Source: Sulfuricella denitrificans (GTDB lineage Bacteria > Pseudomonadota > Gammaproteobacteria > Burkholderiales > Sulfuricellaceae). Taken from it: a stretch of DNA of 64,000 nt. The notes beneath the pieces were generated by a model, which made no database searches, had not been told where the DNA came from, and saw nothing but the letters and a program-made list of their open reading frames with translations. Where the stretch lies: contig NSJJ01000013.1 in assembly GCA_002632355.1 (NCBI GenBank), positions 1-64,000 on the forward strand. Direction: 5' to 3'. Every line of letters starts with the position of its first letter. Within the stretch, counting starts at the first letter, position 1. The translations under genes were made by a program, and so were the position numbers. Below are positions 52,406 to 63,964 of the stretch, piece after piece.

Positions 52406-53107
52406 ATGGCCACTCAATCAGCGATGCAAAACGAAGATGACATTTTCGAACGGCTCAAGCTGCATGTAGGTGACCGCCTGCAAATCGAGCTCCCCACCCC
52501 GCGCCACGAGCAGCGCTATTTCACCAGCCTGGTGGGTTATGTCAGCGGTCTCAGCATACTGGTCCGCAACCCGATCGTAAACGGACTTTCCTTGCCTATG
52601 CGGGATAATGAAACGCTGATCGTGCGGGGATTTTCCGGCATCGAAACTTTCTCCTTCGAAACGGCAGTCGAACGCGTCTGCCTCTCCCCTTTTCCCTACC
52701 TCCACCTGACCTACCCCCATACCATCCGCACCGTTCCGGTGCGGAATGAAGTCCGCGTCAAAACCAGCATCCCTGTCAAGGTCAGGATAGGACAAAGGGA
52801 AATGCCTGTTGATGCCGTAATTTCGAATATCAGTTCCGGCGGCATCCTGATCGATTCCGAGGAAGAGTTGGGAAATGCCCATGACGAAATTGAAGTTTCG
52901 TTCCATATTACCGTACAGCCCAATGATTATCAGGCGCACATCGAGACCCGGGCCGTGATTCAGAATGCCATGATTCAGGGCAACCCCAATGGAGGCATGC
53001 TGTTTCAGTATGGCGTCAAACTTCTCAACCTCCAGAGCAGCCAGGCTATTCTTTTACAGAACCTGATCTACCAGTCTTTGCTCGAAGATCATCACAATAT
53101 CGCCTAA
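52406..53107 (+). CDS. PilZ domain c-di-GMP-binding protein (YcgR-like)
   Basis: The 233-residue cytoplasmic protein has an N-terminal YcgR-type domain (about 10-110) and a C-terminal PilZ domain. The c-di-GMP-binding residues are visible: RNEVR (the RxxxR arginines, about residue 112) and NISSGG (D/N-x-S-x-x-G). YcgR-like proteins act as flagellar brakes or regulators of exopolysaccharide. It starts six bases after the MscS-family gene, so the two are probably co-transcribed. Confidence 0.92.
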   Translation: MATQSAMQNEDDIFERLKLHVGDRLQIELPTPRHEQRYFTSLVGYVSGLSILVRNPIVNGLSLPMRDNETLIVRGFSGIETFSFETAVERVCLSPFPYLHLTYPHTIRTVPVRNEVRVKTSIPVKVRIGQREMPVDAVISNISSGGILIDSEEELGNAHDEIEVSFHITVQPNDYQAHIETRAVIQNAMIQGNPNGGMLFQYGVKLLNLQSSQAILLQNLIYQSLLEDHHNIA

Positions 53108-53230
53108 TTCAATGATATGTAGATATATTTCATAATATTTCTATTTAATAAAAATGTAATATACTCACGCTTTTTCAGAATCCGCATGCACGAGAGGCAT
53201 TGACCGGATCAGACCTGTTTCAGGCAAGGC

Positions 53231-54919
53231 ATGGCGAATCACCCCACAAGCAAGGTATCGACTTCGAATTCGCCCCTGGGCTATCTCGAACAGGCGAATG
53301 ATGCGGTCTTCGTCATGGGTGAAGACATGCGACTCCGTCTCGCCAATGCCGTGCTTGCCCAATGGATGAACGAAAAAAGCCCTGCCCCGGGGTGTTCCGT
53401 TCTGACTCGTCTGATCGGACTCAGCAAAAGCATCGATCTATTCGTGCATAAATGCGAAATTGCCCTCAGCGGCACGCCGGTTCGCTTTGAGTGCCTGATA
53501 CGTCCCCAGAACAGCATGCTGCGCTGGACAGAAATCTCGCTCAATCGAGTCACATCGAATCATCCGGACACGGAGATACTTGCCATTGCACGCGATATCA
53601 GCGCGACCCGGAATGAGATTGCAAAACTCAGGCACCAGTCCAGCCATGACGAACTGACCGGCCTGTTAAACCGGCGCGAATTCACGCGCAAACTGAAATT
53701 ACTGACTTTAAATCATCAAACAGACCATACCCTGCTTTACCTCGACCTGGATCAATTCAAGGTAATCAACGACGCTTGCGGCCATCAGGCCGGAGATGAC
53801 CTGCTGGAGCGACTTGCCAGACTGCTCGCGGAAACCCTCCAGGGTAACGGCACCCTGGCACGTATGGGTGGCGATCAATTTGCCATTCTGCTGGAAGACA
53901 TCACGCCTGAAAATGCCCGGAAAATTACAAATGCCATTCGAGACGCTGTCGCTGGCTTCCGCTTTTTCTGGGAAAACAAGTATTTCGATATGAGCACCAG
54001 TATCGGGATCGCCGTCATCAAGGCAGATAACGTAAGCGTGGACTGTGTTTTGAGCGCTGCAAACTCGGCTTGTCTTGTGGCGAAGAGCAAGGGAAGAAAC
54101 CAGATTCATGTCCATGCCGACAGTATCGAATGTGCTTTTCTGAAACGCGAAACTGCATGGATATCGCGCATTACAGATGCCTTCGAGAATGACCGTTTCC
54201 GGCTTTATTACCAGAACATCCTGTCCATCGATTCAGTTTTCGGGTGCTTCAGTCACCGGGAAATTTTGTTGCGCATGATAGACGAAGACGGACATGAGAT
54301 AACTCCAGGTGAATTCGTTCCGGCTGCAGAAAAATACCACCTCATGCCGCTCATTGACCGCTGGGTGATCCGCACCCTGTTTTATCGCAATGCCGCATTG
54401 TGGCGAGGCGCCTTGAAGATGCTGGAGAACGGAGAAAGCAATTCCATGCCGCTATGCAGCATCAACATATCCGGCGCCAGCCTCAACGACGATTATTTCC
54501 CGATTTTTTTACGCGACCAGTTGAATCTTCACCAGATTCCGCCACGCTCGATATGCTTCGAGATAACCGAAACCGTGGCCATCAACAATCTGGAAAAAGC
54601 GAGTTCCCTGATCAGGGAAATGAAGACACTGGGATTCCGTTTTTCACTGGACGACTTTGGCAGCGGCATGTCGTCCTTTGCCTACCTGAAATCCCTGCCC
54701 GTTGATTTTCTGAAAATCGACGGGTCTCTGGTCAAGAATCTGGACCACGACAAAACCGATTACTGCATGGTGGAAGCGATCAACAAAATCGCTCAGGAAA
54801 TGGGCATCAAGACCATTGCCGAGTTTGTCGGGAATCACATCGTGCTTGAAAAACTGCAGGCCATCGGCGTGGATTTTGCCCAAGGCTACTGCATCCACGA
54901 ACCCGAACATCTGCATTGA
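53231..54919 (+). CDS. PAS-GGDEF-EAL protein, probable c-di-GMP phosphodiesterase
   Basis: The 562-residue protein has an N-terminal PAS-like domain (about 15-125), a GGDEF domain with GGDQF instead of GGDEF (cyclase probably inactive), and an EAL domain. In the last, the motif reads EILLR instead of EALLR, but the metal and catalytic residues of the family are kept: NISG, EITET, LDDFGSG, LKIDG, AEFV and QGY. Phosphodiesterase activity is therefore likely, with the GGDQF domain perhaps acting as a GTP sensor (inference). No membrane helices are present. An AT-rich region at 53108-53230 probably holds its promoter. Confidence 0.9.
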   Translation: MANHPTSKVSTSNSPLGYLEQANDAVFVMGEDMRLRLANAVLAQWMNEKSPAPGCSVLTRLIGLSKSIDLFVHKCEIALSGTPVRFECLIRPQNSMLRWTEISLNRVTSNHPDTEILAIARDISATRNEIAKLRHQSSHDELTGLLNRREFTRKLKLLTLNHQTDHTLLYLDLDQFKVINDACGHQAGDDLLERLARLLAETLQGNGTLARMGGDQFAILLEDITPENARKITNAIRDAVAGFRFFWENKYFDMSTSIGIAVIKADNVSVDCVLSAANSACLVAKSKGRNQIHVHADSIECAFLKRETAWISRITDAFENDRFRLYYQNILSIDSVFGCFSHREILLRMIDEDGHEITPGEFVPAAEKYHLMPLIDRWVIRTLFYRNAALWRGALKMLENGESNSMPLCSINISGASLNDDYFPIFLRDQLNLHQIPPRSICFEITETVAINNLEKASSLIREMKTLGFRFSLDDFGSGMSSFAYLKSLPVDFLKIDGSLVKNLDHDKTDYCMVEAINKIAQEMGIKTIAEFVGNHIVLEKLQAIGVDFAQGYCIHEPEHLH

Positions 54920-54925
54920 CCTGAA

Positions 54926-57547
<2,622 letters not shown>

Positions 57548-57586
57548 GCGTGCTTTCCAAATTATTCAATCGTGACTACAAAATTT

Positions 57587-57940
57587 TCAAAAACGTTGTG
57601 TTTCCATGATGCGCAGTCCAATCGACTGCCCGCCAATGATCGCGGCGCTTTCCACCACACCCGTGACATTGACGGTTTCATTGACCGCTGGCAGCTTGTC
57701 ATGTGCAATCACCGTCACCTCGCCGCTGCCGTCATCCACGACATACATGGAAAGATCGATCAGCGGAATCTTGACGATATCCCTGACCTTGCCGCGGATG
57801 CGCACTTCCTTGCCTTCGAACTGCGCTGGCGCTTCCACAATCTCTTTCAGCGGCGTCTGTCCGAACGGCAGATAGTTACATCCGGACAACAGCAGCAGAC
57901 AAGACAACGCCATTCCAGAAAAAACAGGCTTCATTTGCAT
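57587..57940 (-). CDS. Small lipoprotein with OB-fold-like domain, unknown function
   Basis: The 117-residue product has a lipoprotein signal ending in LLLSGC (Cys about 21). The mature part is strand-rich, with EGKEVRIRGKVRDIVKIPL and GEVTVIAHDKLPAVNETVNVTGVV, a pattern seen in small OB-fold (bacterial OB or tRNA-anti-like) domains. No catalytic motif is visible. The ATG at 57940 overlaps the recX stop; an ATG at 57934 is an alternative. It lies between recX and alaS with 39 bases to the latter. Confidence 0.75.
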   Translation of the reverse strand: MQMKPVFSGMALSCLLLLSGCNYLPFGQTPLKEIVEAPAQFEGKEVRIRGKVRDIVKIPLIDLSMYVVDDGSGEVTVIAHDKLPAVNETVNVTGVVESAAIIGGQSIGLRIMETQRF

Positions 57941-58380
57941 CACTCTCCGCCACCCCGCAATACTTTGCCGATAGTGCCGGAACTGAAGCCGCGGCTCATC
58001 AAGAAACGCATCTGCTTCGCCCGTTCCCTGGCATCCTGCGGCAGGGCGCCAAATTTCTTCGCCCAGACCGCACGCGCCGTTTCCAGCTCGCTTTCCCGCA
58101 AATCAGGCAGAATTGCCGCCACTGCATCCGCGCTGATGCCTTTTTCCTTCAGTTCATGAACAATGCGCTGGGCGCCGAATTTACTCCGGCGCGCATGCAC
58201 GACCTGCTCGGTGAAACGTGCTTCCGACAACCATCCACGCGCGGCAAAATCATCAAGCAGGGACTCTACTTCATGCTCGTGCTCGGCATGGGGCGCCAGC
58301 TTGCGTTTCAACTCAAGACGCGAATATTCGCGCCGCGAGAGAAAACCAAGTGCACGCTCTCTGAGACCGGGATCAGGCAT
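57940..58380 (-). CDS. recX: Regulatory protein RecX
   Basis: The 146-residue protein has the three-helix-repeat RecX fold: [19 protein letters not shown] at the N-terminus, [16 protein letters not shown], and [17 protein letters not shown] at the C-terminus. It limits RecA filament growth. The ATG overlaps the recA stop by eight bases, ensuring coupled translation. Confidence 0.95.
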   Translation of the reverse strand: MPDPGLRERALGFLSRREYSRLELKRKLAPHAEHEHEVESLLDDFAARGWLSEARFTEQVVHARRSKFGAQRIVHELKEKGISADAVAAILPDLRESELETARAVWAKKFGALPQDARERAKQMRFLMSRGFSSGTIGKVLRGGGE

Positions 58381-59404
58381 CCACGGTGTCAGGGTCGACC
58401 GTGGTCGGCAAGCCGCTCACGCCGACCGCCTCGCGTACCCTGGCCTCGATCTCGGCAGCGATCTCCTTGTGCTCGCGCAGGAACTCACGTGAATTGTCCT
58501 TGCCCTGGCCGATTTTTTCGCCCTTGTAGCTGTACCAGGCACCGGATTTCTCGACGAATTTGTGCTCCACGCCCATGTCGATAATCTCGCCTTCGCGCGA
58601 AATGCCCTCGCCATAGAGAATATCGAATTCGGCCTGCTTGAAAGGAGGGGCGACCTTGTTCTTGACCACCTTGACGCGGGTCTCGGAACCGATCACTTCC
58701 TCGCCTTTCTTGATCGCGCCGGTACGACGGATATCCAGGCGCACCGAGGCGTAGAACTTAAGGGCGTTACCGCCAGTGGTGGTTTCCGGGTTACCGAACA
58801 TGACGCCGATTTTCATGCGGATCTGGTTGATGAAGATCACCAGGGTGTTGGTACGCTTGATATTGGCAGTCAGCTTCCGGAGCGCCTGCGACATCAGGCG
58901 GGCCTGCAGTCCCATGTGGGAATCGCCCATCTCGCCCTCGATTTCGGCCTTGGGGGTCAGCGCGGCGACCGAGTCGACCACCACGATATCGACCGAGCCC
59001 GAGCGCACCAGCATGTCGGCGATTTCCAGCGCCTGCTCGCCGGTATCCGGCTGGGAGATCAGCAGGTCGGCCACCTTCACGCCGAGCTTCTGGGCATATT
59101 GCGGATCGAGCGCATGTTCCGCGTCGATAAAAGCGGCGGTGCCACCCAGTTTCTGCATCTCCGCGATCACCTGCAGGGTCAGCGTGGTCTTGCCGGACGA
59201 TTCCGGACCGTAGATTTCCACCACCCGGCCGCGCGGCAGGCCGCCCACGCCAAGCGCGATATCCAGTCCCAGCGAACCGGTGGATACCACCTGAATGTCC
59301 TGCGACGCGGCGTGATCGCCCAGGCGCATGATGGAACCCTTGCCGAACTGTTTCTCGATCTGGCTCAGGGCTGCGGCAAGCGCCTTGCTTTTATTCTCGT
59401 CCAT
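58373..59404 (-). CDS. recA: Recombinase RecA
   Basis: The 343-residue protein promotes homologous pairing and LexA self-cleavage. It has the Walker [10 protein letters not shown], the IDAEHALDP segment, and the DNA-binding loops L1 ([10 protein letters not shown]) and L2 ([13 protein letters not shown]). The acidic C-terminal tail is short, ending VDPDTVDA. The gene follows pncC by 33 bases. Upstream I find no CTGT-N8-ACAG LexA box within about 200 bases; a weak promoter with CATAAT near 59430 may exist. Confidence 0.98.
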   Translation of the reverse strand: MDENKSKALAAALSQIEKQFGKGSIMRLGDHAASQDIQVVSTGSLGLDIALGVGGLPRGRVVEIYGPESSGKTTLTLQVIAEMQKLGGTAAFIDAEHALDPQYAQKLGVKVADLLISQPDTGEQALEIADMLVRSGSVDIVVVDSVAALTPKAEIEGEMGDSHMGLQARLMSQALRKLTANIKRTNTLVIFINQIRMKIGVMFGNPETTTGGNALKFYASVRLDIRRTGAIKKGEEVIGSETRVKVVKNKVAPPFKQAEFDILYGEGISREGEIIDMGVEHKFVEKSGAWYSYKGEKIGQGKDNSREFLREHKEIAAEIEARVREAVGVSGLPTTVDPDTVDA

Positions 59405-59437
59405 GGTTTTTCCTTAAATCTTGACTTGCGGATTATG

Positions 59438-59926
59438 TCACAGTTGCAGAAGTGCTAAAACACCTTGCAGGGCATGCGCAACAGCCTGATGCCGAACGCT
59501 GAAACGATCCCCTGCAAAGACACAACGTTCACTCTTCAGCGGCCCGTTTCTGACCGCCCAGGCAAAGCATACCGTACCCACTGGCTTGTCAGGTGAGCCA
59601 CCGCCGGGACCGGCAATGCCGCTGATCGCCAGGGAAATATCGGCCTGGCTATGCAATAGCGTGCCAGCGGCCATCTCACAGACGGTCGCTTCACTGACAG
59701 CACCCGTATTTTCCAGCGTCTCGGCCTGCACCCCCAGCATCTCCTGCTTGGAGGCATTGGTGTAGGTAATGAAGCCGCGGTCATACCAGGACGAACTGCC
59801 AGCCACCGCCGTCACAGACTCGCCCACCCATCCGCCGGTGCAGGATTCCGCCGTGGCCAGCGTCCAGCCGCGCGCTTTCAGGGCATGGCCGGTTTCTTCG
59901 GCCAGGTGGAACAGGGACTCATCCAT
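59438..59926 (-). CDS. pncC: Nicotinamide-nucleotide amidohydrolase PncC (CinA C-terminal domain)
   Basis: The 162-residue protein is the stand-alone C-terminal domain of CinA and deamidates nicotinamide mononucleotide in NAD recycling. Conserved motifs are ATAESCTGGWVGESVTAVAGSS near residue 20-40 and ISGIAGPGGGSPDKPVGTV near 105-125. ATG 59926 overlaps the pgpA stop by eight bases; the frame is open upstream inside pgpA but not likely coding. cinA/pncC next to recA is a common arrangement. Confidence 0.94.
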   Translation of the reverse strand: MDESLFHLAEETGHALKARGWTLATAESCTGGWVGESVTAVAGSSSWYDRGFITYTNASKQEMLGVQAETLENTGAVSEATVCEMAAGTLLHSQADISLAISGIAGPGGGSPDKPVGTVCFAWAVRNGPLKSERCVFAGDRFSVRHQAVAHALQGVLALLQL

Positions 59927-60425
59927 AAAAATGCTCCAGCAGTTTGAGCACAGCGAGCGCATAGCCCGCTGCCAGCACATCGTCCAGCATCACCCCGAAG
60001 CCGCCCTTGACGTGCTGATCGAAATAACGGATGGGAAAAGGTTTCCAGATATCGAACAGACGGAACAGCAGGAAGGCGATGCCGAACCACAGCCAGGTGG
60101 GCGGCGTAAACGCCAGGATCAGCCACATTGCCACGATCTCGTCCCACACGATGCCGCCATGGTCGGATACGCCCAGCGCCTTGCCGGTCAGGTCGCAAAA
60201 CCAGATCCCGATGACAAAGGCCAGCGCCACTACAAGCAGCAATGGCCACAGTGAAAGAAAACCGGCCAGCGCCATGAAGAGGGGAATCGCCAGCAGCGAC
60301 CCCGCTGTTCCCGGCGCAACAGGCGACAGACCGGAGCCAAAGCCCAGCGAGAAGAAATGGGCCGGGTGGGAAAATAGCAACTTCAGATCCGGCGTATTAT
60401 GCAAAATGGTCAAATCCTTTCGCAT
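59919..60425 (-). CDS. pgpA: Phosphatidylglycerophosphatase A
   Basis: The 168-residue inner membrane protein removes phosphate from phosphatidylglycerophosphate to make phosphatidylglycerol. It has the PgpA motifs SPVAPGTAGSL, VSDHGGIVWDEIVA and GVMLDDVLAAGYA, with several transmembrane helices. The ATG at 60425 lies inside the end of thiL (29-base overlap); no better start lies downstream before the conserved region. Confidence 0.94.
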   Translation of the reverse strand: MRKDLTILHNTPDLKLLFSHPAHFFSLGFGSGLSPVAPGTAGSLLAIPLFMALAGFLSLWPLLLVVALAFVIGIWFCDLTGKALGVSDHGGIVWDEIVAMWLILAFTPPTWLWFGIAFLLFRLFDIWKPFPIRYFDQHVKGGFGVMLDDVLAAGYALAVLKLLEHFYG

Positions 60426-61353
60426 TTACCGGCATGGGGCCACCCTTCCCGTCCAGCACGGCCAGCCCTGCTCCACCGACAATACGGCCAATGCAGGTCA
60501 ACGGCAGCGCCAGTTTCTGCGACAAGGCCAGCAACTCGGCATGGCGTGTAACAGGTGCGGTAAAACACAGTTCGTAATCATCCCCACCTGCCAGCGTGCA
60601 GTTTTTTACAGCATCAAGTTCAATATGGCGGCGCACGACTTCGTGCAGGGGCAAAGTTTCGAAATGGATTTCAGCACCAACTCCGGACTGCTCCAGAATA
60701 TGCCCCAGATCCGCCAGCAAGCCATCAGAAACATCGATTGCGGCAGTCGCAATATCACACAACGACAGACCCAGAGCCACACGCGGCTGAGGCACATAAA
60801 GTGCAGGCAGGCAGGCCGCGGCTTCCATCTGATCGAGCTCTACCCTGCCCTGACGAAAAGCCAGCGCCAGCGCGGCCGTGCCCAGCACACCACTGACCCA
60901 GATTTCATCACCTGCCTTTGCGCCATCGCGGCGCAAGGCCTTGCCAGACGGCACCTCGCCCATGATCTGGATGCAGATATTGAGCGGCCCGCGCGTGGTG
61001 TCGCCGCCGATCAGTTCGACGCCGAACTTGCCAGCCAGGCCAAAAAATCCGCCGGCAAAACCACGCAACCATTTCTCGTCAGCGGCCGGCAGCGCCAGCG
61101 CCAGCGTCGCCCAGCGCGGTCGCGCGCCCATGGCGGCCATATCGGAAAGATTCACCGCGAGGGATTTGTGGCCCACGGTGCCAGGGCCGTCCTGCGGCGC
61201 GAAATGCCGCCCTTCCACCAGCATGTCCACCGAAACAGCCAACTCCATGCCCGGAGAGATTTGCAGCAGAGCGGCATCGTCGCCGACGCCCAACAAGGCG
61301 CTCGGGGTAGGCCGCGTGAAATACTGGCGGATCAGGTCGAATTCGGAGGGCAC
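60397..61353 (-). CDS. thiL: Thiamine-monophosphate kinase
   Basis: The 318-residue enzyme makes thiamine diphosphate from thiamine phosphate and ATP. It has the AIR-synthase-like fold with GVGDDAALL near residue 23, GGDTTRGP in the middle, and DVSDGLLADLGH and GGDDYELCF further on, all metal- or nucleotide-binding motifs. It lies between uup (six bases apart) and pgpA in the same operon; thiL-pgpA adjacency is common in proteobacteria. Confidence 0.96.
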   Translation of the reverse strand: MPSEFDLIRQYFTRPTPSALLGVGDDAALLQISPGMELAVSVDMLVEGRHFAPQDGPGTVGHKSLAVNLSDMAAMGARPRWATLALALPAADEKWLRGFAGGFFGLAGKFGVELIGGDTTRGPLNICIQIMGEVPSGKALRRDGAKAGDEIWVSGVLGTAALALAFRQGRVELDQMEAAACLPALYVPQPRVALGLSLCDIATAAIDVSDGLLADLGHILEQSGVGAEIHFETLPLHEVVRRHIELDAVKNCTLAGGDDYELCFTAPVTRHAELLALSQKLALPLTCIGRIVGGAGLAVLDGKGGPMPVNAKGFDHFA

Positions 61354-61359
61354 AGCAGG

Positions 61360-63276
61360 CTACTCTCCCGCTGCCATTTTCTGCTTGTCTTCCAGTTCTT
61401 CCCAGCGCGCCAGCGCTTCGAGCAGTTCTTCCTCGATCGCATTGACCCGTTCCTGCAGGCGCTTGGCTTCCGCAGGGTCGCTACGATAGATATCGGCATC
61501 GGCCAGCTTGCCGCCAATTTCTTCCTGCTCCTGCTCCAGCGATTCGATCTTGCCTGGCAGGATTTCCAGTTCGCGATTTTCGTTGAAACTCAGTTTTACC
61601 CGGGGGGCAGGTTTAACCGATTTGACAGCCACTTTCTGCGGCGCTTCCGGCTTCTTCTGGGCTTCGGCTTCACGCAGCTTTTTCGTCCGCACGTAGTCGT
61701 CGTAGCCGCCTGCATATTCCTGCAGCTTGCCATCGCCCTCAAAAGCAATAACCTGAGTCACCACGTTATCGAGGAAAGTCCGGTCATGGGAGACCAGCAG
61801 CACCGTGCCCTTGTATTCCTGCAGCAGTGTTTCGAGCAGTTCCAGGGTTTCGATGTCGAGGTCGTTGGTAGGCTCGTCCAGCACCAGCACGTTGGCCGGA
61901 CGGGTGAATAGGCGCGCCAGCAGGAGGCGGTTGCGTTCGCCGCCGGACAGGGATTTTACCGGGGAGCGGGCGCGCTGCGGGGCAAACAGGAAATCTTCCA
62001 GGTAGCTGATGACGTGCTTCTTCTCGCCACCAATTTCGATGAAGTCGCTGCCCTTGCTGATGGTATCGGCCAGTGTGGCTTCTTCGTCGAGCTGGGTGCG
62101 GAACTGGTCGAAATAAGCCACAGCCATCTTGGTGCCCAGCTTGACCGTGCCGCTGTCGGGCTGCAGTTCGCCCAGAATGAGCTTGAGCAGGGTGCTCTTG
62201 CCGGCGCCATTGGGCCCCACCAGGCCGATCTTGTCACCACGTATCACGCGGCCGGTGAAATCACGGATAATGGTTTTGTCGCCATAGGACTTGCTGACGT
62301 TTTCCAGTTCCGCCACCAGCTTGCCCGAGCGCTCACCTTGATCAACGTTGAGGTTGACCGTGCCGCTGCGTTCACGGCGCGCAGCACGTTCGCGGCGCAG
62401 CGCTTCCAGTCGGAGCACACGCCCCTCGTTGCGGGTGCGACGCGCCTGGATACCCTTGCGGATCCAGACTTCCTCCTGCGCCAGCACCTTGTCGAATTTT
62501 TCGTTATGCACCGCTTCGATTTCGAGCAGTTCCTGCTTCTTGATCTGGTAGGCGGAAAAATTACCGTCGAAACCCACCAGCAAGCCACGATCCAGCTCGA
62601 CAATACGCGTTGCCACATTGTCGAGAAAACGCCGGTCGTGGGTGATCAACAGCACGCTGCCGGTAAATTCGTTGAGCAGGCCTTCCAGCCATTCGATCGC
62701 GGCCAGATCCAGGTGGTTGGTGGGTTCGTCCAGCAGCAGCATGTCCGGCGCCATCACCAACGCCTGCGCCAGTGCCACGCGTTTTTTCTGCCCGCCGGAC
62801 AAGGCGCCGATCCTGACATCTTCGGGCAGGGAGAGCCGGCTCATGGTAGCTTCCACCCGTGCTTTCATGTTCCAGCCGTCGTGCGCCTCGAGCTCCACCT
62901 GCAGATCGTGCATGCGTGCCAGCAGGGCATCCATATCGGCATCCGGATCGCCCATGGCATGGGTGACCTCGTGATAGTCGAGCAAAAACTGGTGTGCCGC
63001 GCCCAGTCCTTCCGCCACGGCTTCGAACACCGTATGTTCAGGGTCGAGTTCAGGCTCCTGCGGGACGTAGGCCAGCTTCATCCCCGGCGCACGCCACACC
63101 CGGCCATCGTCGGGTTGCGCCGTACCGGCGATGATCTTGAGCAGGCTGGATTTGCCGGTACCGTTGCGCCCGATCAGGCCGACCCGTTCGCCGGGCTCCA
63201 GCACCAGGTCGGCATGGTCGAGCAGGGGGACATGCCCGAAGGCGAGAGATAACTTATCAAGTTGGATTAATGGCAT
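61360..63276 (-). CDS. uup: ABC-F family ATPase Uup
   Basis: The 638-residue soluble protein has two ABC domains without membrane segments. Walker A motifs are GRNGTGKSS and GPNGAGKST, and signatures are ALSGGQKKRVALAQAL and SLSGGERNRLLLARLF. A charged linker connects the domains, and the C-terminal 90 residues form a Lys/Glu-rich coiled coil, as in E. coli Uup. ABC-F proteins act on ribosomes; Uup is linked to transposon excision and ribosome maintenance. It starts six bases after the DksA-like gene. Confidence 0.94.
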   Translation of the reverse strand: MPLIQLDKLSLAFGHVPLLDHADLVLEPGERVGLIGRNGTGKSSLLKIIAGTAQPDDGRVWRAPGMKLAYVPQEPELDPEHTVFEAVAEGLGAAHQFLLDYHEVTHAMGDPDADMDALLARMHDLQVELEAHDGWNMKARVEATMSRLSLPEDVRIGALSGGQKKRVALAQALVMAPDMLLLDEPTNHLDLAAIEWLEGLLNEFTGSVLLITHDRRFLDNVATRIVELDRGLLVGFDGNFSAYQIKKQELLEIEAVHNEKFDKVLAQEEVWIRKGIQARRTRNEGRVLRLEALRRERAARRERSGTVNLNVDQGERSGKLVAELENVSKSYGDKTIIRDFTGRVIRGDKIGLVGPNGAGKSTLLKLILGELQPDSGTVKLGTKMAVAYFDQFRTQLDEEATLADTISKGSDFIEIGGEKKHVISYLEDFLFAPQRARSPVKSLSGGERNRLLLARLFTRPANVLVLDEPTNDLDIETLELLETLLQEYKGTVLLVSHDRTFLDNVVTQVIAFEGDGKLQEYAGGYDDYVRTKKLREAEAQKKPEAPQKVAVKSVKPAPRVKLSFNENRELEILPGKIESLEQEQEEIGGKLADADIYRSDPAEAKRLQERVNAIEEELLEALARWEELEDKQKMAAGE

Positions 63277-63282
63277 GAATCA

Positions 63283-63678
63283 TCACATCGAAGGCGTGTT
63301 TTCGCTGGTGTGCGTTTTTTCATATGTCTGCTGGCAATTGACGCAGCGTATGGCCGTAGGGCAGGCCAGCAGGCGCTCGAAGCGGATATCCTCGCCGCAA
63401 TCGCCGCAAACGCCATATACCCCTTCCCTGATCTGCTTGCGCGCCGACTCGATGGCCCGCATCTCGTTGACCTGCCGATCTACCCGAGCGGCGGCAATAT
63501 CCGCCAGTGCATCGGCAACGGATTCGTCACCCTGATCGGAACCGCCCGCCTCGGCGAAATCGGCAAAGTGTTGCTCGCCGTCCTTCCCAAGTTCCTGACG
63601 CACCTCATCGATCAATTGCTGATAACGCGATTTCAGTGCCAGTTGAATCTGTTTTTGATGCTCTGCCGATAGTGCCAT
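63283..63678 (-). CDS. TraR/DksA family zinc-finger protein
   Basis: The 131-residue protein has an N-terminal coiled-coil hairpin, with acidic residues at its tip (SDQGDES; DksA uses an Asp pair there), and a C-terminal four-Cys zinc finger CGDC-x17-CVNC preceding YEKTH. It probably binds RNA polymerase through the secondary channel, perhaps with ppGpp (inference). It is shorter than E. coli DksA (151) and could be a secondary DksA paralogue. It is the first gene of the dksA-uup-thiL-pgpA-pncC run; a plausible promoter in the 286 bases upstream was not clear. Confidence 0.9.
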   Translation of the reverse strand: MALSAEHQKQIQLALKSRYQQLIDEVRQELGKDGEQHFADFAEAGGSDQGDESVADALADIAAARVDRQVNEMRAIESARKQIREGVYGVCGDCGEDIRFERLLACPTAIRCVNCQQTYEKTHTSENTPSM

Positions 63679-63890
63679 TTCTTTCCCTTAAAACCTTGAA
63701 TTTATCCAAGGATATTGTCATTTCAATCACCGGGATTTTAACATAGCCACGGGTATTCATTCCGCCGCTGAACAAACAATAGCCAAATGCTGCCCGGAAA
63801 TACCCTTGAAATCTTAATAGTGGATTAACCAGGATTCTGGTTTGGAAATATCACGCCCGGAAGGCCAGACGACAACGATCAGGAGAAGCC

Positions 63891-63908
63891 ATGATTCTTT
63901 GGCATTGA
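63891..63908 (+). other. Five-codon open frame with strong ribosome binding site
   Basis: An AGGAGA sequence (63881-63886) precedes ATG by four bases. The frame encodes MILWH and stops at 63908, 15 bases before a hairpin terminator. It could be a leader peptide or chance. No following gene is present on this strand before the terminator. Confidence 0.2.
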
Positions 63909-63923
63909 CCGTTCACCCAAATG

Positions 63924-63953
63924 AAAAAGGACACCCGATGGCGGTGCCTTTTT
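63924..63953. terminator. Bidirectional terminator next to tRNA-Arg
   Basis: The arms AAAAAGG-A-CACC and GGTG-CCTTTTT pair with one bulged A and a seven-base loop, giving T-runs on both strands. On the minus strand it lies 12 bases after the 3' CCA of the tRNA; on the plus strand it follows the five-codon frame. Confidence 0.85.
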
Positions 63954-63964
63954 TTATCTCTGAC

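Noticed and set aside
60031-61911. A 626-codon plus-strand frame opposite pgpA, thiL and uup
   Set aside because: It crosses three well-supported genes on the other strand and has shadow-type composition.
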